Positions 1 through 6,895 are shown, counted from the stretch's first letter. The stretch: DNA of 9,607 nucleotides from Melioribacteraceae bacterium (GCA_015486905.1 WFQV01000140.1:1-9607); one strand, 5' to 3'. Made by a program: numbers and translations. Notes: generated by a model not told the origin, from the sequence alone.

Positions 1-535
1 CGTCCAATTCGCCCTTTCGTAATTTTTCACGCATCCACTCGCGGGTTTTTTCGTTACGGAAATTATCTTCGCCTTCCTCTTCAAATCCCACATTGCCCGA
101 AGGTATCGGAGGAATCAAAGTGTCGAGAATTTTCTCTTCCGCCATCTTTTCGGCTTTTTCGTGTACCCTTTCCGTCTGTTCTGCTTTTACCATATTTACC
201 GCAAGGTCGGTCAAGTCACGAATCATCGATTCAACGTCCCTGCCAACGTAGCCGACTTCGGTAAACTTGGAAGCTTCGACTTTAACGAACGGAGCGTTCG
301 CAAGGCGCGCAAGTCGTCTTGCAATTTCGGTCTTTCCAACGCCGGTCGGTCCGATTAAAATAATATTGTTCGGCATTATTTCTTCGCGAATATTCTCGGC
401 TACCTGCTGTCTTCTCCATCTATTTCTAAGGGCAATTGCAACGGCTCTTTTGGCATCGTCCTGCCCGATAATGTACTTGTTCAATTCCGTAACAATCTGT
501 GAGGGTGTTAAAGTTTTCATCACGTCATTAGCCAT
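1..535 (-). CDS. hslU: HslU, ATPase/unfoldase subunit of the HslVU protease (partial, N-terminal part)
   Basis: HslU is the AAA+ hexamer that unfolds substrates in the cytoplasm and threads them into the HslV peptidase. About 178 N-terminal residues are visible; the rest lies beyond the left edge. The reading gives the typical family start (LTPSQIVTELNKYIIGQ, residues 9-25), the Walker A loop GPTGVGKT (62-69) and the pore motif GYVG (95-98) in EVGYVGRDVESMIRDL. From about residue 112 the charged, Glu/Lys-rich I-domain begins. The chosen start is ATG at 535, giving MANDVMKTL; a second ATG five codons on is possible. It begins 2 nt after the hslV stop, and an AGGAG sequence lies in the hslV 3' end, so the two are co-transcribed and probably translationally coupled. 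Walker B and the sensor regions are outside the window. Confidence 0.97.
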   Translation of the reverse strand, partial: MANDVMKTLTPSQIVTELNKYIIGQDDAKRAVAIALRNRWRRQQVAENIREEIMPNNIILIGPTGVGKTEIARRLARLANAPFVKVEASKFTEVGYVGRDVESMIRDLTDLAVNMVKAEQTERVHEKAEKMAEEKILDTLIPPIPSGNVGFEEEGEDNFRNEKTREWMREKLRKGELD

Positions 536-537
536 CT

Positions 538-1083
538 TTAGTCTTCTCCTAATTTTTCGACTTTAATATTATCATTAGTGTAAATGCAAATTTCCGAAGC
601 GGCTTTCAGAGATTCCTTTACAATTTCTTCGGCGGAAAGTTTGCTGTATTTGATTAACATTCTTGCGGCGGCAAGTGCGTACATTCCGCCCGAACCTATT
701 GCCACAATATTGTCATCCGGTTCAATAACGTCGCCGGTGCCGGAGACCACAAAAGTTTTGTCTTCCGAAACAACGGCAAGCATCGCTTCCAAACGTCTGA
801 GATATTTATCGGTCCGCCAATCCGAAGCCAGTTCAACTACCGAACGGCTAACGTTACCCCGGTACTGTTCCAATTTTTCCTCAAAGCGGTTTAGCAGTGT
901 GAATGCATCTGCCGCACTGCCGGCAAAACCGCAGAGGACTTTGTCGTTGTAAAGTTTTCTAATTTTCTTCGAGCTGTGCTTCATTACCGTGTTGCCGAGC
1001 GTAACTTGTCCATCTCCTCCTATTGCCGCTTCACCATTATGAATTAACCCGATAATAGTTGTGGATTTTATTTCCCTTTTCAC
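538..1083 (-). CDS. hslV: HslV, peptidase subunit of the HslVU protease
   Basis: HslV is the proteasome-like threonine peptidase of the cytoplasmic HslVU complex. The 181-residue product shows the family signature GGDGQVTLGNTVMK (22-35), KIRKLYNDKVLCGFAGSAAD (40-59), the GSGG loop (130-133) and the C-terminal EICIYTN (164-170). The catalytic residue should be Thr8 of the TT pair at 8-9, exposed by removal of a 7-residue leader (MKREIKS). In E. coli the Thr follows Met1 directly, while several other phyla carry a short leader like this one. By alignment to E. coli numbering, Asp24, Lys40 and Ser131 match Asp17, Lys33 and Ser124. The start is GTG at 1083: no ATG lies near it, and AGGA occurs 7 nt upstream. 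It precedes hslU and lies 66 bp after the isomerase gene, so it may also be read from that gene's promoter. Confidence 0.98.
   Translation of the reverse strand: MKREIKSTTIIGLIHNGEAAIGGDGQVTLGNTVMKHSSKKIRKLYNDKVLCGFAGSAADAFTLLNRFEEKLEQYRGNVSRSVVELASDWRTDKYLRRLEAMLAVVSEDKTFVVSGTGDVIEPDDNIVAIGSGGMYALAAARMLIKYSKLSAEEIVKESLKAASEICIYTNDNIKVEKLGED
546..550 (-). promoter_or_regulatory. Ribosome binding site of hslU, inside hslV
   Basis: On the minus strand this reads AGGAG, 10 nt before the ATG at 535. It lies within the last codons of hslV, which supports coupled translation of the two subunits. Confidence 0.6.
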
Positions 1084-1090
1084 TTTAATT

Positions 1091-1094
1091 TCCT
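1091..1094 (-). promoter_or_regulatory. Ribosome binding site supporting the GTG start of hslV
   Basis: The minus strand reads AAAAAAGGAAATTAAAGTG. The AGGA is 7 nt before GTG, and no competing ATG is found in frame, so this site decides the hslV start. Confidence 0.55.
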
Positions 1095-1149
1095 TTTTTA
1101 AGTTCTTAATAATTTAAATTTTAAATATACCTTAATTTCCCGAATGTCC

Positions 1150-2985
1150 CTAAGGCACAATGTTTTGCTTGCTTTCCCAATAATATCTCCAATTGTAAAA
1201 ATTTGGTGTTAGCGGAAATGCAAGCATTCTTCCGCCAAAGCCGAAATATTGGTAAACAAGCATTTGGTAATTAGTTAGTTTCAAGCTCTTCAGCAATTTC
1301 TCGTTAACTTTCACACCGTAACGGTTGGCAAATTTGACCGTCATTTTAATAAGTTCTTTACTTATCTTATCGGCTTTCATTTTACGGATTATTTCACCTT
1401 TAACGCTTTTAAAATTTCCCGAGAGCGGCGTTTTGTTTTTCCTTACCGCAAGTAATTGGAAAATCGAATAACCGTTTTTAGTTTTAATGGGTCCTGCAAT
1501 TTCACCGACTTTCATCTTAGCGGCTTTCCTTCCTATTTCACCGTAAAGTGAAGTGGGGAAGAAACCGAATTCTCCTCGGTTCTTTTTAGTCCAAACTCGC
1601 TTGGTGTATTTCATTGCCAAGTCGTGAAGGTCGGCACCTTTTTGCAATGCATTAAGAACTTTTTCAACAACACTTAGGCTGTCGGTTAGAACCTCTACAA
1701 TATTTACTTCTTTTGTGTTAAGCGCCTTACCGATATTTTTCTTGTAATACTCCTCCGCTTCTTTGTCGGTTACTTTGACACTATTCAAATATTTGTTTCT
1801 TAACATTGTTGCCAAATAATTATCCCGCCACATATCGATTGCTTCTCTAACTTCAGGCAAATTCTCTAATCCTCGCCTTTCCCCCTGTCTCATTAAAAGT
1901 TCAAATGTAATAAAACGTTTTACTCTCGCATTAAGCCGTTCTCTAATTACGTTGGGATTTAAAGTGTTAGTGTAAAAGCCTTCGAAAATAAAACTCCGGA
2001 TAAAGTCATCTGCCGTAAGGGGATTTTTCTTTAAATGTACAAACTCCATATTTAACGTATCGCCAAGGAGCTTGACAAATTTGTAGTAATCCTCAGCTTG
2101 CAAGAAAATTTTTTCACCTTCTTTAATGTTGTTCTTCTTCTGTTCGCCCATTAATATTTTAATCAAGGCGTTAGAAATGCTCCAAAAGATGTGTCCGTCC
2201 GTTGTAACCTTTGTATTTTTAAAAAATTTGTGGAAAAATTCACGTTCGAGTTTTGCTGCAGTTCTTTGTCTTAATATTCTATCAGCTTTTTGAAAATCGG
2301 ATTTCCTTGCATTGACATTGGCATATTTTTTTTCTTGCCTGGAATAAAGTTTGAAAATAAACCAACCGTTGTTAAGTTTTATCGGTTTGGTAAAGTCACC
2401 TACTTTTAAATTAAAAAGACGATTCTCCAAATCTTCGGTAGCGCTTCCGTAAGTAAATTTTTGAAAATTTTTTTCTAATTTTGCTTCTTCCCTACCTGCT
2501 AATATTTTGTCAAAATTTTTCCCCCGTTTTAGCTCCGTGTAAATATGTTTTATTTCGCTTTTTTTAGGACTGTAAATAAATTTCAAGTTCAATTCTTCCA
2601 TTATTCGCTTTAGTGCTTTTTGTCTTTGAGCTTGTGTAATTTTGATTTTACTTTTAATCTCTCTCTTGTAAAGCGCATCTCTAACGTACATCCTCTCAAT
2701 CGATTTAAAAGTCTCACGCATAATTTTAGTTGTGTCGTAACCGGCATCCTCGGCGGCAAGAGCCCAAAGTTTCTCGGCAATAATCGAGTAGAGGACATCT
2801 TCTTTTTGCAATTCCAGCGAATTTTCAGATTTCTTTTTAACGTGTGGCGTTAATTCAAAACGTTTTTCAAATTCGTCAACGGTTAATTTTTTAGAACCTA
2901 TTTTAGCCAATACCGCCGTCGGTTTTACTTGCGCAAACAATTGCACAGAGATAAAAAACAGCAAAATAAATTTGGTTACTTTCAA
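1150..2985 (-). CDS. Secreted SurA/PpiD-like peptidyl-prolyl cis-trans isomerase with two parvulin-type domains
   Basis: The 611-residue product starts with a clear signal peptide: MKVTK, a hydrophobic stretch to residue 17, and a likely cleavage after LFA (18|19). No lipobox Cys is present, so it should be periplasmic. The mature start AVLAKIGSKKLTVDEFEKRF (24-43) is the usual opening of parvulin-type foldases (cf. 'VAKVNGKKITVDEF'). Two PpiC-like modules can be seen, at about 133-215 (ending LFNLKVGDFTKPIKLNNGWFIFKL, split here as VGDFTKPI and NNGWFIFKL) and 423-515 (FGFFP, VGEIAGPIKT, GYSIFQL). The second fits the parvulin fold better, with the GEFGFFP and 'VGEIAGPI' motifs; the first is more degenerate. 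Helical chaperone-like segments lie between and around them, and the last 40 residues are rich in Tyr/Phe/Trp. The role, folding or protection of outer membrane or secreted proteins, is inferred from family. It starts 164 bp after rpoN and lies ahead of hslV. Start TTG is supported by AGGAG with 5-nt spacing. Confidence 0.88.
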   Translation of the reverse strand: MKVTKFILLFFISVQLFAQVKPTAVLAKIGSKKLTVDEFEKRFELTPHVKKKSENSLELQKEDVLYSIIAEKLWALAAEDAGYDTTKIMRETFKSIERMYVRDALYKREIKSKIKITQAQRQKALKRIMEELNLKFIYSPKKSEIKHIYTELKRGKNFDKILAGREEAKLEKNFQKFTYGSATEDLENRLFNLKVGDFTKPIKLNNGWFIFKLYSRQEKKYANVNARKSDFQKADRILRQRTAAKLEREFFHKFFKNTKVTTDGHIFWSISNALIKILMGEQKKNNIKEGEKIFLQAEDYYKFVKLLGDTLNMEFVHLKKNPLTADDFIRSFIFEGFYTNTLNPNVIRERLNARVKRFITFELLMRQGERRGLENLPEVREAIDMWRDNYLATMLRNKYLNSVKVTDKEAEEYYKKNIGKALNTKEVNIVEVLTDSLSVVEKVLNALQKGADLHDLAMKYTKRVWTKKNRGEFGFFPTSLYGEIGRKAAKMKVGEIAGPIKTKNGYSIFQLLAVRKNKTPLSGNFKSVKGEIIRKMKADKISKELIKMTVKFANRYGVKVNEKLLKSLKLTNYQMLVYQYFGFGGRMLAFPLTPNFYNWRYYWESKQNIVP

Positions 2986-2990
2986 TTTTT

Positions 2991-2995
2991 CTCCT
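2991..2995 (-). promoter_or_regulatory. Strong ribosome binding site for the TTG start of the isomerase gene
   Basis: The minus strand reads AAGGAGAAAAATTG. The spacing of 5 nt and the signal peptide that follows fix TTG at 2985 as the start. Confidence 0.7.
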
Positions 2996-3149
2996 TCAAA
3001 TTTTAACCTGGGAAAATCCTCGGCATTTCAACTAATTTAATTGTTTTCCAATCTTGCCGGGAATATTTTAAATTTTCTCTCCGCAGTAAACTCCCGAAAC
3101 AAAAATAATGTTTCTCGGATTTGTTAAAAAAGAATTGATTTACGAACGT

Positions 3150-4604
3150 TTACAACTCCCTCCTAAGTCTGGCAACGGGTATTTTCATCTGTTCACGGTA
3201 CTTTGCCACCGTACGGCGAGCAATGTGAATTCCTTGTTCTTTCAGCATTTCCGCAATATTGTCATCACTGTAAGGCTTATTTTTCGATTCTTTTTTGATA
3301 ATTTCTTTAATCAATTCCTTAATATGTTTATTTGAAATCTCATCGCCTTCGGAAGTAGCAAGTCCCTCGCTGAAAAAATATTTCAATTCGTGAATTCCGA
3401 CCGGGCTTTGAACATATTTACCGTTCACCACACGGCTGATAGTTGAAATGTCCATCCCTACTACTTCGGCAATGTCTTTGTAAATCATCGGCTTCAATGC
3501 TTTCGGCCCTTGTTCGAAAAACTCGTATTGCTTTTCAAAAATCGCCCGCATTATTTTAAGCAACGTTTCCCGCCTCTGCTGAATTGAAACGATGAACCAC
3601 TTGGCGGATTCAAACTTCTCCCGTAGAAATTTTCTCGTCTCTTTCTCTTCTTTGGTCATTTTCCGCTTCCTCTTAGTAGAGTTAAGCATTTCAAGATACT
3701 CTTGACTAATTGTAACCGAGGGCATCATTTTATCGTTGAGTGTAATAATATAATTATCCCCTACTTTTTCAATAATAAAATCGGGAGTAATTTGATTTGT
3801 CTCTTCGGCTTCAATTTTACCCGCGCCGGGTTTGGGATTTAATTTTTGGATTAGCGAGATGGTTTCCTTGAGTGTTTCGCTCGTAAGCTCCATTTTTTTC
3901 TTAATCAAATCATAACGCTTATTCAAAAAGTCTTTGTAATGTTCCTTCAGCATTTTCTTTGCAAGGAAAGAATAATAAGGATCGAAGTCCAAATTTTCCA
4001 ACTGAACGAGTAAGCACTCTTTCAAATCCCGGGATGCAATACCCACAGGGTCAAAAGTTTGAATTTTCTTTAAAATTTCATCCGCCCTCTCGTAGGATAT
4101 TTCAATATGGTCAAAGACTTTTAAATTCTCGACAATCTTGTGCAAATCTTCCCGCAAATAACCGTCGTTGTCAAGACTGTAAATAATATCTTCGCCCAAA
4201 ATCATTTCATCTTTGCTTAAATCAAGCAAATGCAATTGCTCCAATAATTTTTCGGTAAGTGTTCCTCTTGCCGGTGCAATTGGGCGCGAATCGTCTTCGT
4301 CGGGACTTTTATTCGAAGCTACTTGTTCAAAATCCTCGTCGTTCATAAAATCTTCAATATCAAATTCATCTTCCGGGCTTTCGTCGTTTTCGCTGTTTAA
4401 ATCGTCGTCCGCTTCCTCCTGCTTAAGTTCAAGTTCTTGTTCTTCGTCCTGCTCAAGGACTTCTTCGAGTAAAGGATTTTGTTCAAGCTCCATTTTTATT
4501 CTCTGCTCGAGGGCAAGAATATTCAACTGCAACAGCTTCTGATATTGAATTTGCTGCGGTGAGAGTTTTTGATTTTGAGACAATTTCTGCGACATCGACA
4601 GCAT
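3150..4604 (-). CDS. rpoN: RNA polymerase sigma-54 factor RpoN
   Basis: RpoN directs RNA polymerase to -24/-12 promoters that need AAA+ activators. The 484-residue product shows all three regions. Region I is Gln/Leu-rich (MSQKLSQNQKLSPQQIQYQ, split at 4-13 and 14-22, then LLQLNILALEQRIKMELEQNPLLEE). Region II (about 48-108) is strongly acidic. The core-binding domain runs roughly 115-300 and contains FDPVGIASRDLKECL (184-198) and LNPKPG (255-260). The HTH is in IAEVVGMDISTISRVVNGKYVQ (378-399), and the RpoN box ARRTVAKYRE lies at 462-471, close to the C-terminus. Length fits the family. The start is taken as ATG at 4604, 2 nt after the DUF3109 stop (TGATTATG). ATG at 4595 (MSQKLSQ) and TTG at 4610 are alternatives; no strong Shine-Dalgarno separates them. 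Placement suggests co-transcription with the gene upstream. Confidence 0.97.
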   Translation of the reverse strand: MLSMSQKLSQNQKLSPQQIQYQKLLQLNILALEQRIKMELEQNPLLEEVLEQDEEQELELKQEEADDDLNSENDESPEDEFDIEDFMNDEDFEQVASNKSPDEDDSRPIAPARGTLTEKLLEQLHLLDLSKDEMILGEDIIYSLDNDGYLREDLHKIVENLKVFDHIEISYERADEILKKIQTFDPVGIASRDLKECLLVQLENLDFDPYYSFLAKKMLKEHYKDFLNKRYDLIKKKMELTSETLKETISLIQKLNPKPGAGKIEAEETNQITPDFIIEKVGDNYIITLNDKMMPSVTISQEYLEMLNSTKRKRKMTKEEKETRKFLREKFESAKWFIVSIQQRRETLLKIMRAIFEKQYEFFEQGPKALKPMIYKDIAEVVGMDISTISRVVNGKYVQSPVGIHELKYFFSEGLATSEGDEISNKHIKELIKEIIKKESKNKPYSDDNIAEMLKEQGIHIARRTVAKYREQMKIPVARLRREL

Positions 4605-4606
4605 AA

Positions 4607-5173
4607 TCAAACACCCGAATTGTTAGTTAATTTATTGTACCAATCTTCACCGTAAGCACGGATTAGCGGTTCACGACAAAATTCGGCTACTGTCAAACCG
4701 GACTTTTCTCCATATTCCAAAGCCGGCTGACATACGTCGTATTTTTCAAAACGGAGAACATCTCCTCCGAAATTCGAAACTCTAATAGGAAACAAATGAC
4801 AGGAAATGGGCTTAGGAAAGTTAATTTTACCTTCGCGGTATGCTTTCTCTATTGCACACTTGGCAACATCCCCTTCGTAATAAGAAAAAACACAATCTTT
4901 ATTTTCAATACTCTTTATTAAAAGCTCTCCGGATTTCTTTTCGTAAAAACCTTCCTTTTCAATTATCCTTCGGTTCAACTCGGGAAGATACTCCCAAACT
5001 ACGGGTAAAACTTCTTCGATTATATTGATTTCCTCCTCCGTAACCGGCGCACCGAACTCGCTTTCCAAAGTACAACAAGCACCTTTACATTTGGAAATAT
5101 CACAAGTGAATTTTACTTCCAAAATCTCTTTGTTTACTAAAATATTGTCTATTTCTATTAAATTAAAGTCCAT
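4607..5173 (-). CDS. DUF3109 family Cys-rich protein of unknown function
   Basis: The 188-residue product matches the DUF3109 pattern known mainly from Bacteroidota: an N-terminal FTCDISKCKGACC cluster (22-34) followed by SEFGAPVTEEEI, then IENKDCVF (89-96), AKCAIEKAYREGKINFPKP (105-122), ISCHLFPIRV (123-132), and YDVCQPA (145-151). Nine cysteines (24, 29, 33, 34, 94, 106, 125, 148, 166) suggest binding of zinc or an iron-sulfur cluster, as in the related YkgJ-type CxxxC proteins; this is inference. There is no signal peptide or membrane segment, so it should be cytoplasmic. The start is ATG at 5173. No Shine-Dalgarno is visible; the leader is A/T-rich, as is common in Bacteroidota. It lies directly before rpoN, with 2 nt between stop and ATG, so both are likely made from one transcript. 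The biological role is not known. Confidence 0.85.
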   Translation of the reverse strand: MDFNLIEIDNILVNKEILEVKFTCDISKCKGACCTLESEFGAPVTEEEINIIEEVLPVVWEYLPELNRRIIEKEGFYEKKSGELLIKSIENKDCVFSYYEGDVAKCAIEKAYREGKINFPKPISCHLFPIRVSNFGGDVLRFEKYDVCQPALEYGEKSGLTVAEFCREPLIRAYGEDWYNKLTNNSGV

Positions 5174-5323
5174 TTTTTTTGGAATAATTTTTGCTAAAAA
5201 TAATTAATTTGAACCAATAATAAAAATTTTGTGGTTTAAAAATCATTGGTCAACTTATTTTTATCGACGTTTAGTGAAAACCAATTCTTCAAATCTTTGG
5301 CAAGACGAAAAGGGATGAAATAA

Positions 5324-5340
5324 TTATATTGTGAATATAA
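5324..5340. promoter_or_regulatory. Perfect 7-3-7 palindrome, candidate operator
   Basis: TTATATT-GTG-AATATAA is a perfect inverted repeat with a 3-nt centre, 30 bp before the small ORF at 5371 and in front of the AlbA_2 gene. Symmetry of this size suits a dimeric regulator, for example the winged helix of the AlbA_2 protein itself. In DNA this A/T-rich, chance is a real alternative. Confidence 0.3.
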
Positions 5341-5350
5341 CTTTAAAAAA

Positions 5351-5375
5351 ATAATGAGCATAGATTCATTATGCT
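5351..5375 (+). promoter_or_regulatory. Two overlapping, mutually exclusive inverted repeats around an ATG
   Basis: ATAATGA (5351-5357) pairs with TCATTAT (5366-5372), and AGCATA (5357-5362) pairs with TATGCT (5370-5375). Each right arm contains part or all of the ATG at 5371. In RNA only one hairpin could form at a time, and either would cover that start codon. A compound operator is the other reading. Confidence 0.28.
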
Positions 5376-5493
5376 AAAGGATGGTTCAATAATAAAATCG
5401 TCAAACTGGCCTGAGCCGGTGGAAATTAAATTGATTGAAGAAAAAGAGAACTATTGCCACACAATAGGATTAACAAACAAGTCTGATAACTAA
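5371..5493 (+). pseudogene. Probable remnant: N-terminus of a large SNF2/DEAD-type helicase
   Basis: A 40-codon ORF opens with MLKDGSIIKSSNWPEPVEI and goes on KLIEEKENYCHTIGLT before a TAA at 5491. From memory of the family, large helicases of defence-type loci (SNF2/DEAD helicases, often with DUF3883) start in just this way: a short 'G-x-I-I/V-x-S/G-x-x-W-P-E-P-V-E-V' followed by a beta-rich 'IxxVG-T/L'. The rest of such a protein (normally around a thousand residues) is absent; the AlbA_2 gene begins 22 bp later. The simplest reading is a deletion that left only the first exon-like beta module. It could also be an expressed small protein or leader peptide. No Shine-Dalgarno is evident. The assignment rests on pattern memory only. 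Confidence 0.4.
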
Positions 5494-5515
5494 ACTTAGA
5501 TTCTCGTTATTAAAA

Positions 5516-6838
5516 ATGAAGTTAAATGAAAACGAACATATCGAATTAAAAAAGAGCGTTTCAGAATTGAAAGATGCTTTGAAATCGATATCCGCTATTT
5601 TAAACAAACATAAGAAAGGAACAGTTTATTTTAATATCGCTCAAAACGGAAACCCTGTAAAAAACGATGTTTCGAATAAAACTCTTCGTAAAATCTCGCA
5701 AGCAATTTCAGATAAAATCGAACCGAAAATTTATCCCCATATCACGATTGAAACTATCGAATCATTTGACGTCATTAAAGTTGAATTTGAAGGACATCAT
5801 ACTCCTTATTCCGCTGATGGAAGATACTATATTCGCGTAGCCGACGAAGACAAGCAAATGTCTCAAGCGCAGTTGAAACAATTAGTTTTGAAAAATAAAG
5901 ATTTTAGATGGGATACAATAAAAAGCACTGAATATAGCGTTAAAGATATCGACGCAAATAAAGTTAGAAAATTTTGTAATTTAGCCGACATCAAATATAC
6001 AACCGCAAAGGATGTACTGCAGAATGTTAATCTTATTAAAAACGGAGAACTGCTCAATTCTGCGATAATTCTTTTCGGAAAGAATCCAACGAAATATTTT
6101 TCAAATGTAAAATTAATGTGCAGCGTTTTGGGAACAAATAACACTGCGGCTATTATTGATCAAAAAGAATTTGAAGGAGATATATTTTATTTAATTGAAA
6201 CAGCGGTAAAATATATTTTGCAAAATATTCATATTGGGATGAAAATCGACGGACTTTACAGAAACGATATCCCTGAAATTAACAAGGAAGCATTGCGAGA
6301 AGCTGTAATTAACGCATTTTTACATAGAGACTATTTTGATCCGGATTTTGTTTACGTTTTTATTTTCAAAAATCGCGTTGAAATCAGAAACCCTGGAAAA
6401 CTTTTCGGAGGAATAACAATTGAAGATATTCTTACCAAAAATATTTCCCGCAGAAGGAATGAAGTAATCGCCGACATATTAAGCCGCGCCCATTACGGCG
6501 AACGAAAAGGTCACGGAATCGCTTTTATAAAAGAAGTAGAACCGGAAGCCAAATTTGAACAAGTCGGAGATGTATTTATATCCGAATTTAGTCGTCCTAC
6601 TTATGAAACTTCAAAGGAGTTAGTAGAAAGGTTGGTAGAAGGGTTGGTAGAAAATCAAAGAAAAATAATATTTCTTATTTGGGAAAACCCCAAAATTTCA
6701 AAGAGAGAACTTTCTGAGAAATTAAATATTTCAACAACCGCAGTTGATAAAAACATTGAAAAACTCAAAAAAATGAAGATTTTAAAACGAATTGGCTCTC
6801 CGAAAGGAGGTATGTGGAAGATATTTGAAAATAGATAA
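5516..6838 (+). CDS. AlbA_2 (Schlafen-like) domain ATP-binding protein with C-terminal winged helix
   Basis: The 440-residue product belongs to the COG2865 type. Residues 6-115 form the AlbA_2 domain (EHIELKKSVSELKDALKSI, ILNKHKKGTVYFNI, KIYPHITIETI, GRYYIRVADEDKQMS). Residues about 230-360 form a GHKL-like ATPase part (HATPase_c_4), with REAVINAFLHRDY at 261-273, RNPGKLFGG at 291-299 and GERKGHGI at 328-335. Then come three LVE-x tetrapeptides (369-380) and a winged helix (ISKRELSEKLNISTTAVDKN, 394-413, with KGGMWKI at 429-435). Members are called predicted transcriptional regulators or RNA-binding ATPases; many sit in defence or restriction-modification islands. The exact function is unknown. 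The start is ATG at 5516, without a Shine-Dalgarno. The gene is plainly more A-rich than the flanking genes, consistent with lateral transfer. It is intact and stands next to a helicase scar. Confidence 0.88.
   Translation: MKLNENEHIELKKSVSELKDALKSISAILNKHKKGTVYFNIAQNGNPVKNDVSNKTLRKISQAISDKIEPKIYPHITIETIESFDVIKVEFEGHHTPYSADGRYYIRVADEDKQMSQAQLKQLVLKNKDFRWDTIKSTEYSVKDIDANKVRKFCNLADIKYTTAKDVLQNVNLIKNGELLNSAIILFGKNPTKYFSNVKLMCSVLGTNNTAAIIDQKEFEGDIFYLIETAVKYILQNIHIGMKIDGLYRNDIPEINKEALREAVINAFLHRDYFDPDFVYVFIFKNRVEIRNPGKLFGGITIEDILTKNISRRRNEVIADILSRAHYGERKGHGIAFIKEVEPEAKFEQVGDVFISEFSRPTYETSKELVERLVEGLVENQRKIIFLIWENPKISKRELSEKLNISTTAVDKNIEKLKKMKILKRIGSPKGGMWKIFENR
6619..6654 (+). repeat. Three tandem 12-bp repeats inside the AlbA_2 gene
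   Basis: The units are GTTAGTAGAAAG, GTTGGTAGAAGG and GTTGGTAGAAAA, in direct tandem. Being a multiple of three, they keep frame and encode LVER-LVEG-LVEN between the ATPase part and the winged helix. LVEG-type runs of varying number are known in this protein family, which points to expansion and contraction by slippage. Confidence 0.85.
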
Positions 6839-6859
6839 TACAAGCTTTATTTGTTTTGG

Positions 6860-6895
6860 GTTGGTTAATGGGTTGGTAGAAAAGTTGGTTAATAC
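6860..6895 (+). repeat. Three more copies of the same 12-bp repeat beyond the stop codon
   Basis: The units are GTTGGTTAATGG, GTTGGTAGAAAA and GTTGGTTAATAC; the middle one is identical to the third unit inside the gene. They lie 21 bp after the TAA at 6836-6838, in the +1 frame relative to the gene. In that frame they read GLVNGLVEKLVNT, ending at a TAA after TGTTTG. Confidence 0.8.

Larger units (their letters stand above)
5174..5515. other. A/T-rich divergent intergenic region with palindromes and one small ORF
   Basis: This 342-bp stretch separates the minus-strand DUF3109-rpoN pair from the plus-strand AlbA_2 gene, so promoters for both directions should lie here. No convincing -33/-7 pair was found on either strand. 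It holds ACCAAT/ATTGGT half-sites near 5214 and 5245, the palindromes at 5324-5375, and the short helicase-like ORF at 5371-5493, listed separately. Nothing else is recognisable. Confidence 0.5.

Noticed and set aside
267..566. Plus-strand ORFs opposite hslU and hslV
   Set aside because: They are shadows of highly conserved genes on the other strand.
1102..1130. Palindrome ATTTAAA-T-TTTAAAT between the isomerase gene and hslV
   Set aside because: It is made only of A and T in a gap of very low complexity; no promoter or terminator logic could be attached to it.
3100..3107. TATTTTTG on the minus strand as a -7 element for the isomerase gene
   Set aside because: It fits TANNTTTG, but no TTTG lies 19-21 bp upstream, and a single 8-mer is expected by chance in A/T-rich DNA.
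4213..4542. Plus-strand ORF extremely rich in Ser and Cys
   Set aside because: It is the antisense of the acidic region II of rpoN: GAA/GAC-rich codons read backwards give Ser/Cys codons.
4605..4610. TTG at 4610 as the start of rpoN
   Set aside because: It would overlap the DUF3109 stop and add only two residues; the ATG at 4604, 2 nt after the stop, is simpler, though not proven.
5863..6144. Minus-strand ORF of 93 codons inside the AlbA_2 gene
   Set aside because: It is entirely antisense to a strongly supported domain protein, has low-complexity hydrophobic composition, and shows no ribosome site.
6619..6895. Six 12-bp repeats as a possible CRISPR-like array
   Set aside because: The units are too short and tandem within each block, there are no spacers of regular size, and half of them encode protein.
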